Assembly: GCA_020809705.1 (NCBI GenBank)
Contig: CP085825.1
Span: 1,674,001-1,738,000 of the forward strand
Direction: 5' to 3'
DNA: 64,000 nt
Origin: Calonectria ilicicola
Taxonomy: Eukaryota; Ascomycota; Sordariomycetes; Hypocreales; Nectriaceae
Below, piece by piece: positions 22,848-33,769 of this stretch (positions within the stretch are counted from its first letter, which is position 1; the number at the start of each line of letters is the position of its first letter). The translations under genes were made by a program, and so were the position numbers. The notes under the pieces were generated by a model. The model saw only the letters and a list, made by a program, of their open reading frames with translations, was not told the DNA's origin and did not search any database.

Positions 22848-23972
22848 ATGGCGGATCAAGGATCCAGTAGCTCGGCGCCGGATGAGGCGACCCAACAGTG
22901 GCTAGCGCAGCTCATACAGCAGGGATTAAGTGCGGCTTTGGCCCCGATCCAGGAGCAGATTGCACAGTTGAGAGCCCAACAAAGTAGTACAGCAAAGAGA
23001 TCGATACCACCACAAGAACGCCCTGAGGAGAGCCCGAGGGCCTCAGTCAAGGCGGAGTTGTTGGGTTCAATTGGGCTGGACACTGATGTCCCTCGACAGT
23101 CCCTCTTAAAGCGGAAGCCGCTTCCGAACCCACCAAAGTTTTCAGGTGACCGCCGCGAGTACCCAACGTGGTCACAGCAGATGAGAGACAAGTTAAAGCT
23201 GGATGCTCACCTTTACGCATCAAACCGAGAGCTCTGGTACTTGGTCAACTCATGTTTAGCAGCAGGACCCCAGAAGGTAGTGGCTACCTTCTATGCTGCT
23301 GGAGGACCTGGAGGTTATTACGATCCTGCAGACTTTATGCACTACTTGGATCGTACATATAAGGATGCTAATTCGCAGGCGCGCGCAGCAGCATCCTTAC
23401 GAACCCTTCGACAAGGTGAGAATACCTCTCTCGCAAGCTTTCTGCCCAAGTTTGAGCAGATTATGGCAGATGCAGGAGGCTCCCAGTGGGCTGATCAAGC
23501 CAAGATCACCTTTTTAGAAGGTGCGCTGAACTCACAGTTGCAGCATAGCTTGGTCACGGTAGACCTACCGCACGATTATGCGGGCTGGCTGGCTCGAGTA
23601 CAGGATATAGCTTGGAAGCTAGAGAAACTCAGGAAGCCCGGGAAAAAGGAACCTACTGCCAGCCAAAGGCAAGATCATATTTCTTGGGTCCCTAAAGTGA
23701 CCAAGGACTATGAAGGTGATACGCCAATGACAGGCAAGGTAGCTGCTGAGAAACCGACCTCTCGCAAGCAGCCTGCTGGTAACCAAGACCGGGATGCGCG
23801 ACGTTGCTTTGGCTGCGGAAGCCTTGATCACTTAAAGGCCTCTTGCCCGATTCGCCAATCAACAGTCCGACGATCTCATACAAAGAAAGCCAAGCAGGCT
23901 AGTAGTGCTGACTCTGCGGAGTTAGACTTATCTGCTAGCGAGGGTGAAGACTCGGAAAACGGGGAGCTCTAA
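22848..23972 (+). CDS. gag: A1 Gag (capsid/nucleocapsid)
   Basis: A 374-residue Gag polyprotein that would form the virus-like particle and bind element RNA. The N-terminus (residues 1-75) is Gln/Ala-rich. A gypsy capsid-like domain follows, with PPKFSGDRREYPTWSQQMRD at about residue 88 and a retrotrans_gag-like segment to about residue 260. A basic stretch precedes a CCHC zinc knuckle with C320, C323, H328 and C333 (C-x2-C-x4-H-x4-C). The ATG lies 57 nt after the LTR and is the first in the leader. It ends with TAA at 23970-23972 and overlaps the open pol frame by 25 nt in the -1 frame. No premature stop or RIP signature is visible, in contrast to the homologous frame in A2. Confidence 0.93.
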   Translation: MADQGSSSSAPDEATQQWLAQLIQQGLSAALAPIQEQIAQLRAQQSSTAKRSIPPQERPEESPRASVKAELLGSIGLDTDVPRQSLLKRKPLPNPPKFSGDRREYPTWSQQMRDKLKLDAHLYASNRELWYLVNSCLAAGPQKVVATFYAAGGPGGYYDPADFMHYLDRTYKDANSQARAAASLRTLRQGENTSLASFLPKFEQIMADAGGSQWADQAKITFLEGALNSQLQHSLVTVDLPHDYAGWLARVQDIAWKLEKLRKPGKKEPTASQRQDHISWVPKVTKDYEGDTPMTGKVAAEKPTSRKQPAGNQDRDARRCFGCGSLDHLKASCPIRQSTVRRSHTKKAKQASSADSAELDLSASEGEDSENGEL

Positions 23973-24034
23973 TACAAAGTCGGGTATTAGAGCCATCTAG
24001 GGAAGATCTCCAAGGGTGGGCAAAGCAAAAGCCT

Positions 24035-27000
24035 ATGATGATTAGTGGATCAGCTCTAGTCGAAGCAAGAGTCAACGATCAACCTATTCAAGCCCTTATT
24101 GATACAGGCTGTAATGCTTTTGCCCTTGTGAGTAAAGATCTAGCCAACCGGCTAGCCCTTCCGTATGTTGAGAAGAAGCCACGACAGCTCAGTGGCTTTA
24201 CCGAGTCTAAGGAAAGGACTTATGCCTCCGGGGTCGTGGCATTGACCCTTGAGGTAGGAGGTTATGAGCAGAGGCTGTATGCCTATGCTGTGAAAGGCCT
24301 AGAAGAGGATTTATTCCTAGGCAAGCCTTGGTTAAAGGCAAATGAGGTTATTTATGATGTGGCAAAGGAGTGCATCACCCATGGGGTAGCTGGAATCAAG
24401 CTGCGGCTTGCTGGCGAAGAAGAAACCCTAGGGGTCCGTCAGATACGGGCAGCTCGTTGTGTTACAGCTGCGACCTTTGCAGCTGAATGTCGCCGCTTGC
24501 GTAGGACACGTGGTCTAGCAGCATTATTAGTGCGATCTATCAGCTTAAAAGATATTGAAGAAGCCCTTCAACGGAAGGTTGAGGAAGACCCAAAGGAACG
24601 GGTTCCGGCTGCATTGCTTGATGAATTTGGAGAACTATTCTCAGCAACGGAGGCAGCTAAACTACCACCACACCGACCAGGCGTTGATCATGAGGTCAAC
24701 CTACAGCAAGACAAGTTCGGGGATGAACTACCGCTCCCTTGGGGACCTCTATACAATATGTCTAGGGAGGAATTGCTAGTCCTCAGGAAGACTCTTAGGG
24801 ATCTATTGGATAAGGGATTTATCCAAGCTAGTAGCTCGGCTGCTGGCGCCCCGGTATTGTTTGTTAGGAAGCCTGGAGGAGGACTACGCTTTTGTTGCGA
24901 CTACCGTGCGCTTAATGCTATTACACGGCGGGACCGGTATCCTCTTCCCCTGATCACAGAGACACTGCGGAACCTATCCAAGGCTAAGTGGTTTACTAAG
25001 CTGGATGTGGTTGCCGCCTTCCATAAGGTCCGAATGGCTAAAGGGCATGAGGCTAAGACTGCCTTCCGGACCCGGTTTGGGCTGTACGAGTGGCTGGTAT
25101 GCCCATTCGGCCTGAGCGGCGCACCTGCTACGTTCCAGAGGTATATGAACAAGGTGTTGCGAGACTTTCTAGATGACTTTGCTACAGCCTATTTGGATGA
25201 TATATTGATCTATTCCAGCGGCTCAAAGAAGGATCATCTAGCAAAGGTACGGAAGGTACTCCGTGCCTTGGCCGCTGCTGGACTACATCTAGATCCAAAG
25301 AAGTGCGAGTTTGCAGTCCAAGAGGTAAAATACCTAGGATTTATTGTGCAGGCTGGGAAAGGAGTATCCTGTGACCCAGAGAAGCAGCGAGCAATTCGCG
25401 AATGGAAAGCACCCCAGACGGTGAAAGGCGTGCAGAGTTTTCTAGGCTTTGCAAATTACTATCGGATCTTTATACCGGACTTTGCAAAGATATCAGTCCC
25501 TCTGACGATGTTAACTCGGAAAGGGGTTGCCTTTAAATGGGGACCTAGCGAGGAAGCAGCTTTCCAGGAACTCAAGCATAGGTTTTGCGAAGCTCCTATG
25601 TTGCAACAGTGGGATCCGGATAGACCAACATTTCTTGAGGCTGATTGCTCAGGTAATGCATTAGGAGGAGTGCTAGCTCAAGAAGATAAGCAGGGCCGCC
25701 GTCGGCCAGTTGCCTTTCACTCACAACAGCTAAGCCCAGCAGAATACAACTACCCGATCCACGACAAGGAGATGCTGGCGATCATACGTTGCCTAGATGC
25801 TTGGAGAGCAGAACTGCACAGCTGTGGCCCATTTACTATCATTACAGATCATAAGAACCTGACATACTTTATGAAACGTCAGTATCTTACAGAGCGACAG
25901 AGTCGTTGGGCAGGACAGCTATCGGAATATGATTTCCAGCTTGAGTATCGACCCGGCAGCAAGGCAGTAGCGCCAGATGCGCTAAGCCGCAGAGAGCAGG
26001 ATATACCCAAGGGGGTCGAAGACCCTAGGGAGCAGGGCCGTTACCTGCAGTTGATCCCTCAACTAGCTATTCCACAGGATGGAGTGACTACACCGGAGCA
26101 AGTTATTCTTCGGGTAGCCCAGGTAGAGATACCACAGATGGTGGTTTTCTCTGATCATCCGGAGCTACAGGATTTATGGGATCAAGCTATTGCTATGGAT
26201 GAGACTTACGCAAGTGTATATGCTGCGGTACAGCAGCAGGAGCGAAGTCTGCCACCTAAGTTAGGTCTGAAGGTTCAGATCTCAGAATGTGCTTTAGATG
26301 CTGAAGGTCGGTTGACCTTCCGAGACCGGTTGTGGGTACCTGGTAGCGAGATTGATGCAGAGGTACTGCGTACTCGCATTGTGCAGATGGAGCATGATGC
26401 CGCTACTGGAGGTCACCCAGGCCGTGATGGCACAATAGCCTTAGTATCAAGGCGATTCTTTTGGCCAGGACTATCGCAGCTAGTTCGCCGGTTTGTTGCT
26501 AATTGTCAAGTCTGCGGAAGAAGTCATATCTGGCGGCAGTTAAAGAGAGGGCTATTAAAGCCTTTGCCGGTTCCAGAACGGCCACGGAGTGATCTAGCTA
26601 TGGATTTCATAACAGATCTTCCTCCAACAGGCAAGGATAAGTCTCAATATCTATGGGTGATAGTTGATCGACTTACGCGAGCTATCACGCTCGAGGTTAT
26701 GCCTACAATGGAAGCAGAAGCCTGTGCAGAACGGTTCCTTAGCTGCCATTACAGATCACATGGGATGCCCCGGTCTATTGTTAGTGACCGAGGGAGCAAT
26801 TGGACCAGTAGGTTCTGGCGAGCCTTCTGCAAGCTAGCTGGCATTACACAGCAGCTTAGCACGGCATACCACCCGCAGACCGATGGGGGGCCAGAACGGA
26901 TGAACCAGGAAATCCAAGTATACCTGCGAGCATATGTTTGCTATTCGCAGAAGGATTGGGGTCATTATCTCCCAGCAGCGCAGTTAGCACTGAACAACCG

Positions 27001-27748
27001 TGAGAACTCGGCTATAGGGATGAGTCCCTTCTTCTTAGAGCATGGGTACCATATAGAGCCCTTTAAGGTCCAGGAGATTGCTGTGGAGTTACCACTGAGT
27101 AGCAATGAGGCCCGGGCTAGGAACCTACTACAAAAGATTCAAGACGCTACAGAATTTGCACAGGCTGCAGCGACTGCAACACAACAGCGCTATGAACAAG
27201 CAACAAATAAGAAGCGGATGCCAGCGGAGAGGTTTAAGGTTGGAGATAAGGTCTGGGTTAATCTGACCAACTACAAGTCCCCTAGGCCTTGCAAGAAGCT
27301 AGATTGGCTACATCAGCAATACACTGTGACAAAGGTAATAGGTACACATGTGGTAGAGATTGATGTGCCTAGGGCAATATACCCACGATTCCACGTTGAC
27401 CTCTTGAGAAGAGCACGGCAGGATCCCTTGCCAGGACAACAACAGGATGACTTCCAGCCCCCGCCAATTCAGGTAGATGGCGAAGATGAGTGGATAGTCG
27501 AAGAAATCCTATGTGCTAGGTGGAAGCAACAAGGACGAGGCAAGATCCGAGAAGCTCTTGTTCGATGGTATGGCTATGAAGAACCTACTTGGCAACCAGT
27601 AGAGTTCTTGATGGAGCTAGAAGCCCTAGATATATATGAAGCTACCTATGGGCCGATCATGGAATCAGATGGCCCGGTGAGCGAGTATACAGCACCGAAG
27701 CGGCGAAGTCGCCGCTTGGAAGAGAGGGGGGGTAATGTCACAGGCTGA
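24035..27748 (+). CDS. pol: A1 Pol: protease, RT, RNase H, integrase, chromodomain
   Basis: A 1237-residue Pol counted from the first ATG; the frame is open from 23948 and may be entered by -1 frameshift from gag. Domains: aspartic protease with D23-T24-G25; reverse transcriptase with YLDD at 386-389; RNase H starting at about D537; integrase with an H-x5-H/C-x2-C zinc module, then catalytic D857, D918 and E954. The last pair has exactly 35 intervening residues, the DD35E spacing. A chromodomain starts at about E1152 (EWIVEEILCARWK, then VRWYGYEEPTWQPVEFL) and retains the aromatic residues that in family members contact methyl-lysine. Inferred role: targeting integration to H3K9-methylated heterochromatin, consistent with where A1 and A2 sit. 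The TGA stop lies 13 nt inside the 3' LTR. Confidence 0.95.
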   Translation: MMISGSALVEARVNDQPIQALIDTGCNAFALVSKDLANRLALPYVEKKPRQLSGFTESKERTYASGVVALTLEVGGYEQRLYAYAVKGLEEDLFLGKPWLKANEVIYDVAKECITHGVAGIKLRLAGEEETLGVRQIRAARCVTAATFAAECRRLRRTRGLAALLVRSISLKDIEEALQRKVEEDPKERVPAALLDEFGELFSATEAAKLPPHRPGVDHEVNLQQDKFGDELPLPWGPLYNMSREELLVLRKTLRDLLDKGFIQASSSAAGAPVLFVRKPGGGLRFCCDYRALNAITRRDRYPLPLITETLRNLSKAKWFTKLDVVAAFHKVRMAKGHEAKTAFRTRFGLYEWLVCPFGLSGAPATFQRYMNKVLRDFLDDFATAYLDDILIYSSGSKKDHLAKVRKVLRALAAAGLHLDPKKCEFAVQEVKYLGFIVQAGKGVSCDPEKQRAIREWKAPQTVKGVQSFLGFANYYRIFIPDFAKISVPLTMLTRKGVAFKWGPSEEAAFQELKHRFCEAPMLQQWDPDRPTFLEADCSGNALGGVLAQEDKQGRRRPVAFHSQQLSPAEYNYPIHDKEMLAIIRCLDAWRAELHSCGPFTIITDHKNLTYFMKRQYLTERQSRWAGQLSEYDFQLEYRPGSKAVAPDALSRREQDIPKGVEDPREQGRYLQLIPQLAIPQDGVTTPEQVILRVAQVEIPQMVVFSDHPELQDLWDQAIAMDETYASVYAAVQQQERSLPPKLGLKVQISECALDAEGRLTFRDRLWVPGSEIDAEVLRTRIVQMEHDAATGGHPGRDGTIALVSRRFFWPGLSQLVRRFVANCQVCGRSHIWRQLKRGLLKPLPVPERPRSDLAMDFITDLPPTGKDKSQYLWVIVDRLTRAITLEVMPTMEAEACAERFLSCHYRSHGMPRSIVSDRGSNWTSRFWRAFCKLAGITQQLSTAYHPQTDGGPERMNQEIQVYLRAYVCYSQKDWGHYLPAAQLALNNRENSAIGMSPFFLEHGYHIEPFKVQEIAVELPLSSNEARARNLLQKIQDATEFAQAAATATQQRYEQATNKKRMPAERFKVGDKVWVNLTNYKSPRPCKKLDWLHQQYTVTKVIGTHVVEIDVPRAIYPRFHVDLLRRARQDPLPGQQQDDFQPPPIQVDGEDEWIVEEILCARWKQQGRGKIREALVRWYGYEEPTWQPVEFLMELEALDIYEATYGPIMESDGPVSEYTAPKRRSRRLEERGGNVTG
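27718..27732 (+). other. Polypurine tract of A1
   Basis: A 15-nt purine run (GGAAGAGAGGGGGGG), followed by TAA and then the TGTCACA start of the 3' LTR at 27736. It would prime plus-strand DNA synthesis. It lies within the pol coding sequence. Confidence 0.85.
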
Positions 27749-27947
27749 AGCCTGGCAGAGGATTACGGCTATGCCGTATCCACCTAGATTAAGCTTCATG
27801 ACTATGTTGGTAGCGAGGGCACACCAAGGCATATATAATCAGAAGAACACGTTCTTCTAATTATCTTCTTCTCCTTCCTCCTTAGCTTTAGATAGACCAA
27901 TACAGAGCACCCTTCAGGTTGAATAAACCCAGGACCAGCCCTTCACA
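27736..27947 (+). repeat. 3' LTR of A1
   Basis: 212 bp, identical to the 5' LTR by direct reading. It is followed immediately by the CCTAT duplication at 27948-27952. Confidence 0.95.
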
Positions 27948-27952
27948 CCTAT

Positions 27953-28594
27953 CCAATATAAAGAGGATAACCCTAGACTAAACATAGCACACAAAGAATA
28001 TAAGAATATCTTATAAGTAAGCTACTACAACTACAACTACCTTTAATACATGGAACAAAAGTAGTATATAGTATGCTTCCCTATTAGGGTAGAAGATATA
28101 ATTATCTATTATATTTATAAAAAATACTTCAATTAATATAAAATAATAAAAAAAACCCCTACTATTAGTTCATTATATTAGAACTAAATAAGCCTAAATT
28201 CCTTAATTATAATAAACTACCCTAGAATGAATATCAAGACTCTAAATATAATATCTATATAATAAATAAAGTAATAGCCTAATACCAAACAAAACTAAAA
28301 AATAAATAAAGCCTCTTATAAAAAAGTAGTAAGAGCGGCTAGGGCAATAACCCCTAGAGTTACTAAAAGAACTCCTTAAAAAAGCTCTATACTTTATAAT
28401 TAAAGAGCAACTTTAATAATAATTAAAAATAAAAGTAAAGATTAAAGGGAAGTAATATAATATTATAATAGATAGTAAAGCTAAGTAAAATTATATAAAT
28501 CCTTAAGTAATTAACAAACTTTAATTACTATAGATAATAAAAATTAATTTATATAAAATTATTAATATAAAGAAAATACCCTTTAGATATAATA
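27953..28594 (+). pseudogene. Element B segment between A1 and A2: protease remnant
   Basis: About 640 bp of element B left between the two A insertions. Near 28471 the plus strand reads DSKAK, a stop, then NYINP, matching the DSGAT-x-NYISP active-site region of gypsy aspartic proteases with RIP-type changes (Gly codons to Lys/stop). The rest is AT-rich and not readable. Confidence 0.55.
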
Positions 28595-28599
28595 ATAAT
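28595..28599 (+). repeat. Target-site duplication of A2 (left), ataat
   Basis: ATAAT abuts the 5' LTR of A2 and recurs at 33969-33973 right after its 3' LTR. Confidence 0.9.
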
Positions 28600-28811
28600 T
28601 GTCACAGGCTGAAGCCTGGCAGAGGATTACGGCTATACTGTATCCACCTAGATTAAGCTTCATGACTATATTGGTAGCAAGGGCACACCAAGGTATATAT
28701 AATCAGAAGAACACATTCTTCTAATTATCTTCTTCTCCTTCCTCCTTAGCTTTAGATAGACCAATACAGAGCACCCTTCAGGTTAAATAAACCCAGGACC
28801 AGCCCTTCACA
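28600..28811 (+). repeat. 5' LTR of A2
   Basis: 212 bp, homologous to the A1 LTRs with a handful of C-to-T/G-to-A changes. The PBS TATCTAAAGCT follows at 28812-28822 and its complement AGCTTTAGATA inside the LTR is retained. Confidence 0.93.
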
Positions 28812-28868
28812 TATCTAAAGCTCAACCAACTTCAACACGAACTATCGGTCAAGACGTTCGCGGGCACA

Positions 28869-29993
28869 ATAGCAGATCAAGGATCCAGTAGCTCGACGCC
28901 GGATAAGGCGACCCAACAATAGCTAGCGCAGCTTATATAGCAGGGATTAAGTGCGGCTTTGGCCCCGATCTAGGAGTAGATTACGTAATTGAGAGCCCAA
29001 CAGAGTAATGCAGCAAAAAGATCAATGCCACCACAGGAACGCCCTGAGGAGAGCCCGAGGGCCTCAGTCAAGGCGGAGTTATTGGGTTCAATTGGGCTGG
29101 ACACTGATGTCCCTCGACAGTCCCTCTTGAAGCGGAAGCCGCTTCCGAACCCACCAAAGTTTTCAGGTGACCGCCGCGAGTACCCAACGTAATCACAGCA
29201 GATAAGAGACAAGTTAAAGCTGGATGCTCACCTTTACGCATCAAACCGAGAGCTCTGGTACTTGGTCAACTCATATTTAGCAGCAGGACCCCAGAAGGTA
29301 GTGGCTACCTTTTATGCTGCTAGAGGACCTGGAGGTTATTATAATCCTGTAGATTTTATGCACTATTTGGATTGTATATATAAGGATGCTAATTTATAGG
29401 CACATGTAGCAGTATCCTTATAAACCCTTCAATAAGGTAAGAATACCTCTCTTGTAAGCTTTCTACCTAAGTTTAAGCAGATTATAGCAGATGCAGGAGG
29501 CTCCCAGTGGGCTGATCAAGCCAAGATCATCTTTTTAGAAGGTGCGCTGAACTCACAGTTGTAACATAGCTTGGTCACGGTAGACCTACCGCACGATTAT
29601 GCAGGCTAGCTGGCTCAAGTACAGGATATAGCTTGGAAGCTAGAGAAACTCAGGAAGCCCGGGAAAAAGGAACCTACTGCCAGCCAAAGGCAAGATCATA
29701 TTTCTTGGGTCCCTAAAGTGACCAAGGACTATGAAGGTGATACGCCAATGACAGACAAGATAGCTGCTAAGAAACCGATCTCTTGTAAGTAGCCTGCTGG
29801 TAACCAAGATCGGGATGTGCGATGTTACTTTAGCTATGGAAGCCTTAATCACTTAAAGGCCTCTTATCCAATTCGCCAATTAACAGTCCAACAATCTTAT
29901 ATAAAGAAAGCCAAGCAGGCTAGTAATGCTAACTTTGCAGAGTTAGACTTATTTACTAGCAAGGGTGAAGACTTGGAAAATAAGGAGCTTTAA
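28869..29993 (+). pseudogene. A2 gag, RIP-inactivated
   Basis: Position-for-position homologue of A1 gag. The start codon is ATA instead of ATG. Early CAG/TGG codons are TAG (first stops within about 20 codons), and zinc-knuckle Cys codons have become Tyr codons. Short open pieces remain, for example 28989-29192. Confidence 0.9.
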
Positions 29994-30055
29994 TATAAAG
30001 TTGGGTATTAGAGCCATTTAGGGAAGATCTCCAAAAGTGGGCAAAGCAAAAGCCT

Positions 30056-33000
30056 ATAATAATTAGTAGATTAGCTCTAGTTAAAATAAGAGTTAACAAT
30101 CAACCTATTCAAGCCCTTATTAATACAGGCTATAATGCTTTTACCCTTATGAGTAAAGATCTAGCCAACCGGCTAGCCCTTCCGTATGTTGAGAAGAAGC
30201 CACAACAGCTCAGTAACTTTACCAAGTCTAAGGAAAGAACTTATACCTCCAGGGTCGTGGCATTAACCCTTGAGGTAGAAGGTTATAAGTAGAGGCTATA
30301 TGCCTATGCTATGAAAGGCCTAGAAGAGGATTTATTCCTAGGCAAGCCTTAATTAAAGGTAAATGAGGTTATTTATAATGTGGTAAAGGAGTGTATTACC
30401 TATGGGGTAGCTGGAATCAAGCTGCGGCTTACTGGCGAAGAAGAAACCCTAGGGGTCTGTCAGATACAGGCAACTTGTTATATTATAGCTACAACCTTTA
30501 CAACTAAATATCGCCGCTTGCATAGGACATGTGGTCTAGTAGTATTATTAGTGCGATCTATTAGCTTAAAAGATATTGAAGAAGCCCTTTAATGGAAGGT
30601 TGAGGAAGACCCAAAGGAACGGGTTCCGGCTGCATTGCTTGATGAATTTGGAGAACTATTCTTAGTAATGGAGGCAGCTAAACTACTACCACACCGATCA
30701 GGCGTTGATTATGAGGTCAACCTATAGTAAGATAAGTTCGGAGATGAACTACTGCTCCCTTGGGGACCTCTATACAATATGTCTAGGGAGGAATTGCTAA
30801 TCCTCAGGAAGACTCTTAGGGATCTATTGGATAAGGGATTTATTTAAGCTAGTAGCTTGGCTGCTGGCGCCCCGGTATTGTTTGTTAGGAAGCCTGGAGG
30901 AGGACTACGCTTTTGTTGCAACTACCGTGCGCTTAATGCTATTACATGGCGGGACCGGTATTCTCTTCCCCTGATTACAGAGATACTGCGGAACCTATCC
31001 AAGGCTAAGTGGTTTACTAAGCTGGATGTGGTTGCTGCCTTCTATAAGGTCCGAATGGCTAAAGGGCATGAGGCTAAGACTGCCTTCCGGACCCGGTTTG
31101 GGCTGTACGAGTGGCTGGTATGCCCATTCGGCCTGAGCGGCGCACCTGCTACGTTCCAGAGGTATATGAACAAGGTGTTGCGAGACTTTCTAGATGACTT
31201 TGCTACAGCCTATTTGGATGATATATTGATCTATTCCAGCGGCTCAAAGAAGGATCATCTAGCAAAGGTACGGAAGGTACTCCGTGCCTTGGCCGCTGCT
31301 GGACTACATCTAGATCTAAAGAAGTGCGAGTTTGCAGTCCAAGAGGTAAAATACCTAGGATTTATTGTGCAGGCTGGGAAAGGAGTATCCTGTGACCCAG
31401 AGAAGCAGCGAGTAATTCGCGAATGGAAAGCACTTTAGACGGTGAAAGGCGTGCAGAGTTTTCTAGGCTTTGCAAATTACTATTGGATCTTTATACCGGA
31501 CTTTGCAAAGATATTAGTCCCTCTGATGATGTTAACTTGGAAAGGGGTTGCCTTTAAATGGGGATCTAGCGAGGAAGCAGCTTTCCAGGAACTTAAGCAT
31601 AGGTTTTGCGAAGCTCCTATGTTGCAATAGTGGGATCCGGATAGACCAATATTTCTTGAGGCTGATTGCTCAGGTAATGCATTAGGAGGAGTGCTAGCTC
31701 AAGAAGATAAGTAGGGCCGCCGTCGGCCAGTTGCCTTTCACTCACAACGGCTAAGCCCAGCAGAATACAACTACCTAATCTACAACAAGGAGATGCTGGC
31801 GATCATATATTGCCTAGATGCTTAGAGAGCAGAACTGTATAGCTGTGGCCCATTTACTATCATTACAGATCATAAGAACCTGATATACTTTATGAAACGT
31901 CAGTATCTTACAGAGCGACAGAGTCGTTGGGCAGGACAGCTATCGGAATATGATTTCCAGCTTGAGTATCGACCCGGCAGCAAGGCAGTAGCGCCAGATG
32001 CGCTAAGCCGCAGAGAGCAGGATATACCCAAGGGGGTCGAAGACCCTAGGGAGCAGGGCCATTACCTACAATTGATCCCTCAACTAGCTATTCCACAGGA
32101 TGGAGTAACTATACCGGAGTAAGTTATTCTTCGGGTAGCCCAGGTAGAGATATTATAGATGGTGGTTTTCTCTGATTATCCGGAGCTATAGGATTTATAG
32201 GATTAAGTTATTGCTATGGATGAGACTTATGTAAGTGTATATGCTGCGGTACAGCAGCAGGAGCGAAGTCTGCCACCTAAGTTAGGTCTGAAGGTTCAGA
32301 TCTCAGAATGTGCTTTAGATGCTGAAGGTCGGTTGACCTTCCGAGACCGGTTGTGGGTACCTGGTAGTGAGATTGATGCAGAGGTACTGTGTACTCGCAT
32401 TGTGCAGATGGAGCATGATGCTGCTATTGGAGGTCACCTAGGCTGTGATGGCACAATAGCCTTAGTATCAAGGCGATTCTTTTGGCCAGGACTATCGCAG
32501 CTAGTTCGCCGGTTTGTTGCTAATTGTCAAGTCTGCGGAAGAAGTTATATCTGGCGGTAGTTAAAGAGAGGGCTATTAAAGCCTTTGCCGGTTCTAGAAT
32601 GGCCATAGAGTGATCTAGCTATGGATTTTATAATAGATCTTCTTTCAATAGGTAAGGATAAGTCTCAATATCTATAGGTGATAATTGATCGACTTACATG
32701 AGCTATCATGCTTAAGGTTATGCCTATAATGGAAGTAGAAGCCTGTGCAGAACGGTTCCTTAGTTGCTATTATAGATCACATGGGATATCCTGATCTATT
32801 GTTAATGACCGAGGGAGCAATTGGACTAGTAGGTTCTGGCGAGCCTTCTGCAAGCTAGCTGGTATTATATAGTAGCTTAGCATGGTATATTACCTGTAGA
32901 CCGATGGGGGGCTAGAATGGATGAACTAGGAAATCCAAGCATACCTGCGAGCATATGTTTGCTATTTGCAGAAGGATTGGGGTCATTATCTCCCAGTAGT

Positions 33001-33769
33001 GCAGTTAGCACTGAACAACCGTGAGAACTCGGCTATAGGGATGAGTCCCTTCTTCTTAAAGTATAGGTACTATATAGAGCCCTTTAAGGTCCAGGAGATT
33101 GCTATAGAGTTACCACTGAGTAGCAATGAGGCCTGGGCTAGGAACCTACTACAGAAGATTCAAGATGCTATAGAATTTGCACAGGCTGCAGCGACTGCAA
33201 CACAATAGCGCTATAAATAAGTAACAAATAAGAAGTGGATGCCAGTGGAGAGGTTTAAGGTTGGAGATAAGGTCTGGGTTAATCTGACCAATTACAAGTC
33301 CTCTAGGCCTTGCAAGAAGCTAGATTGGCTACATTAGCAATATACTGTGATAAAGGTAATAGGTACATATATAGTAGAGATTGATGTGCCTAGGGCAATA
33401 TACTCACAATTCCACATTGACCTCTTAAGAAGAGCATGGCAGGATCCCTTGCTAGGATAATAACAGGATGACTTCTAGCCCCCACCAATTCAGGTAGATA
33501 GCAAAGATGAGTGAATAGTCAAAGAAATCCTATATACTAGGTAGAAGCAACAAGGACGAGGCAAAATCCAAGAAGCTCTTATTCAATAGTATGGCTATAA
33601 AGAACCTACTTAGCAACCAGTAGAGTTCTTGATAGAACTAGAAGCCCTAGATATATATAAAGCTACCTATAGGCCGATTATGGAATCAGATAGCCCAGTG
33701 AGCGAGTATACAGCACCGAAGCAGCAAAGTCACCACTTAGAAGAAAGAAAAGGTAATGTCACAAGCTAA
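30056..33769 (+). pseudogene. A2 pol, RIP-inactivated
   Basis: Homologue of A1 pol with many TAG/TAA codons and a lost start (ATG to ATA). The protease DTG is changed (codons read N-T-G). The longest surviving open piece, about 190 codons at 30857-31438, covers RT including YLDD. Other open pieces cover RNase H (31892-32122) and the integrase zinc region (32216-32560). No full-length protein can be made. Confidence 0.92.

Larger units (their letters stand above)
22579..27947 (+). mobile_element. Ty3/gypsy chromovirus A1, apparently intact, 5369 bp
   Basis: A complete LTR retrotransposon: identical 212-bp LTRs, a perfect CCTAT duplication, a PBS abutting the 5' LTR, a 15-nt polypurine tract before the 3' LTR, an open gag (374 aa) and an open pol (1237 aa from its first ATG). 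Its GC content is normal although it sits in heavily RIP-mutated element B. Therefore it inserted after the last RIP cycle that hit this locus. The 3' chromodomain and the self-complementary PBS place it near the Tf1/sushi and MAGGY-like chromoviruses. It is a candidate autonomous, recently active element. Confidence 0.95.

Noticed and set aside
22856..23191. A 111-codon antisense frame within A1 gag
   Set aside because: It is the reverse-strand shadow of a real gag gene with clear capsid and zinc-knuckle features.
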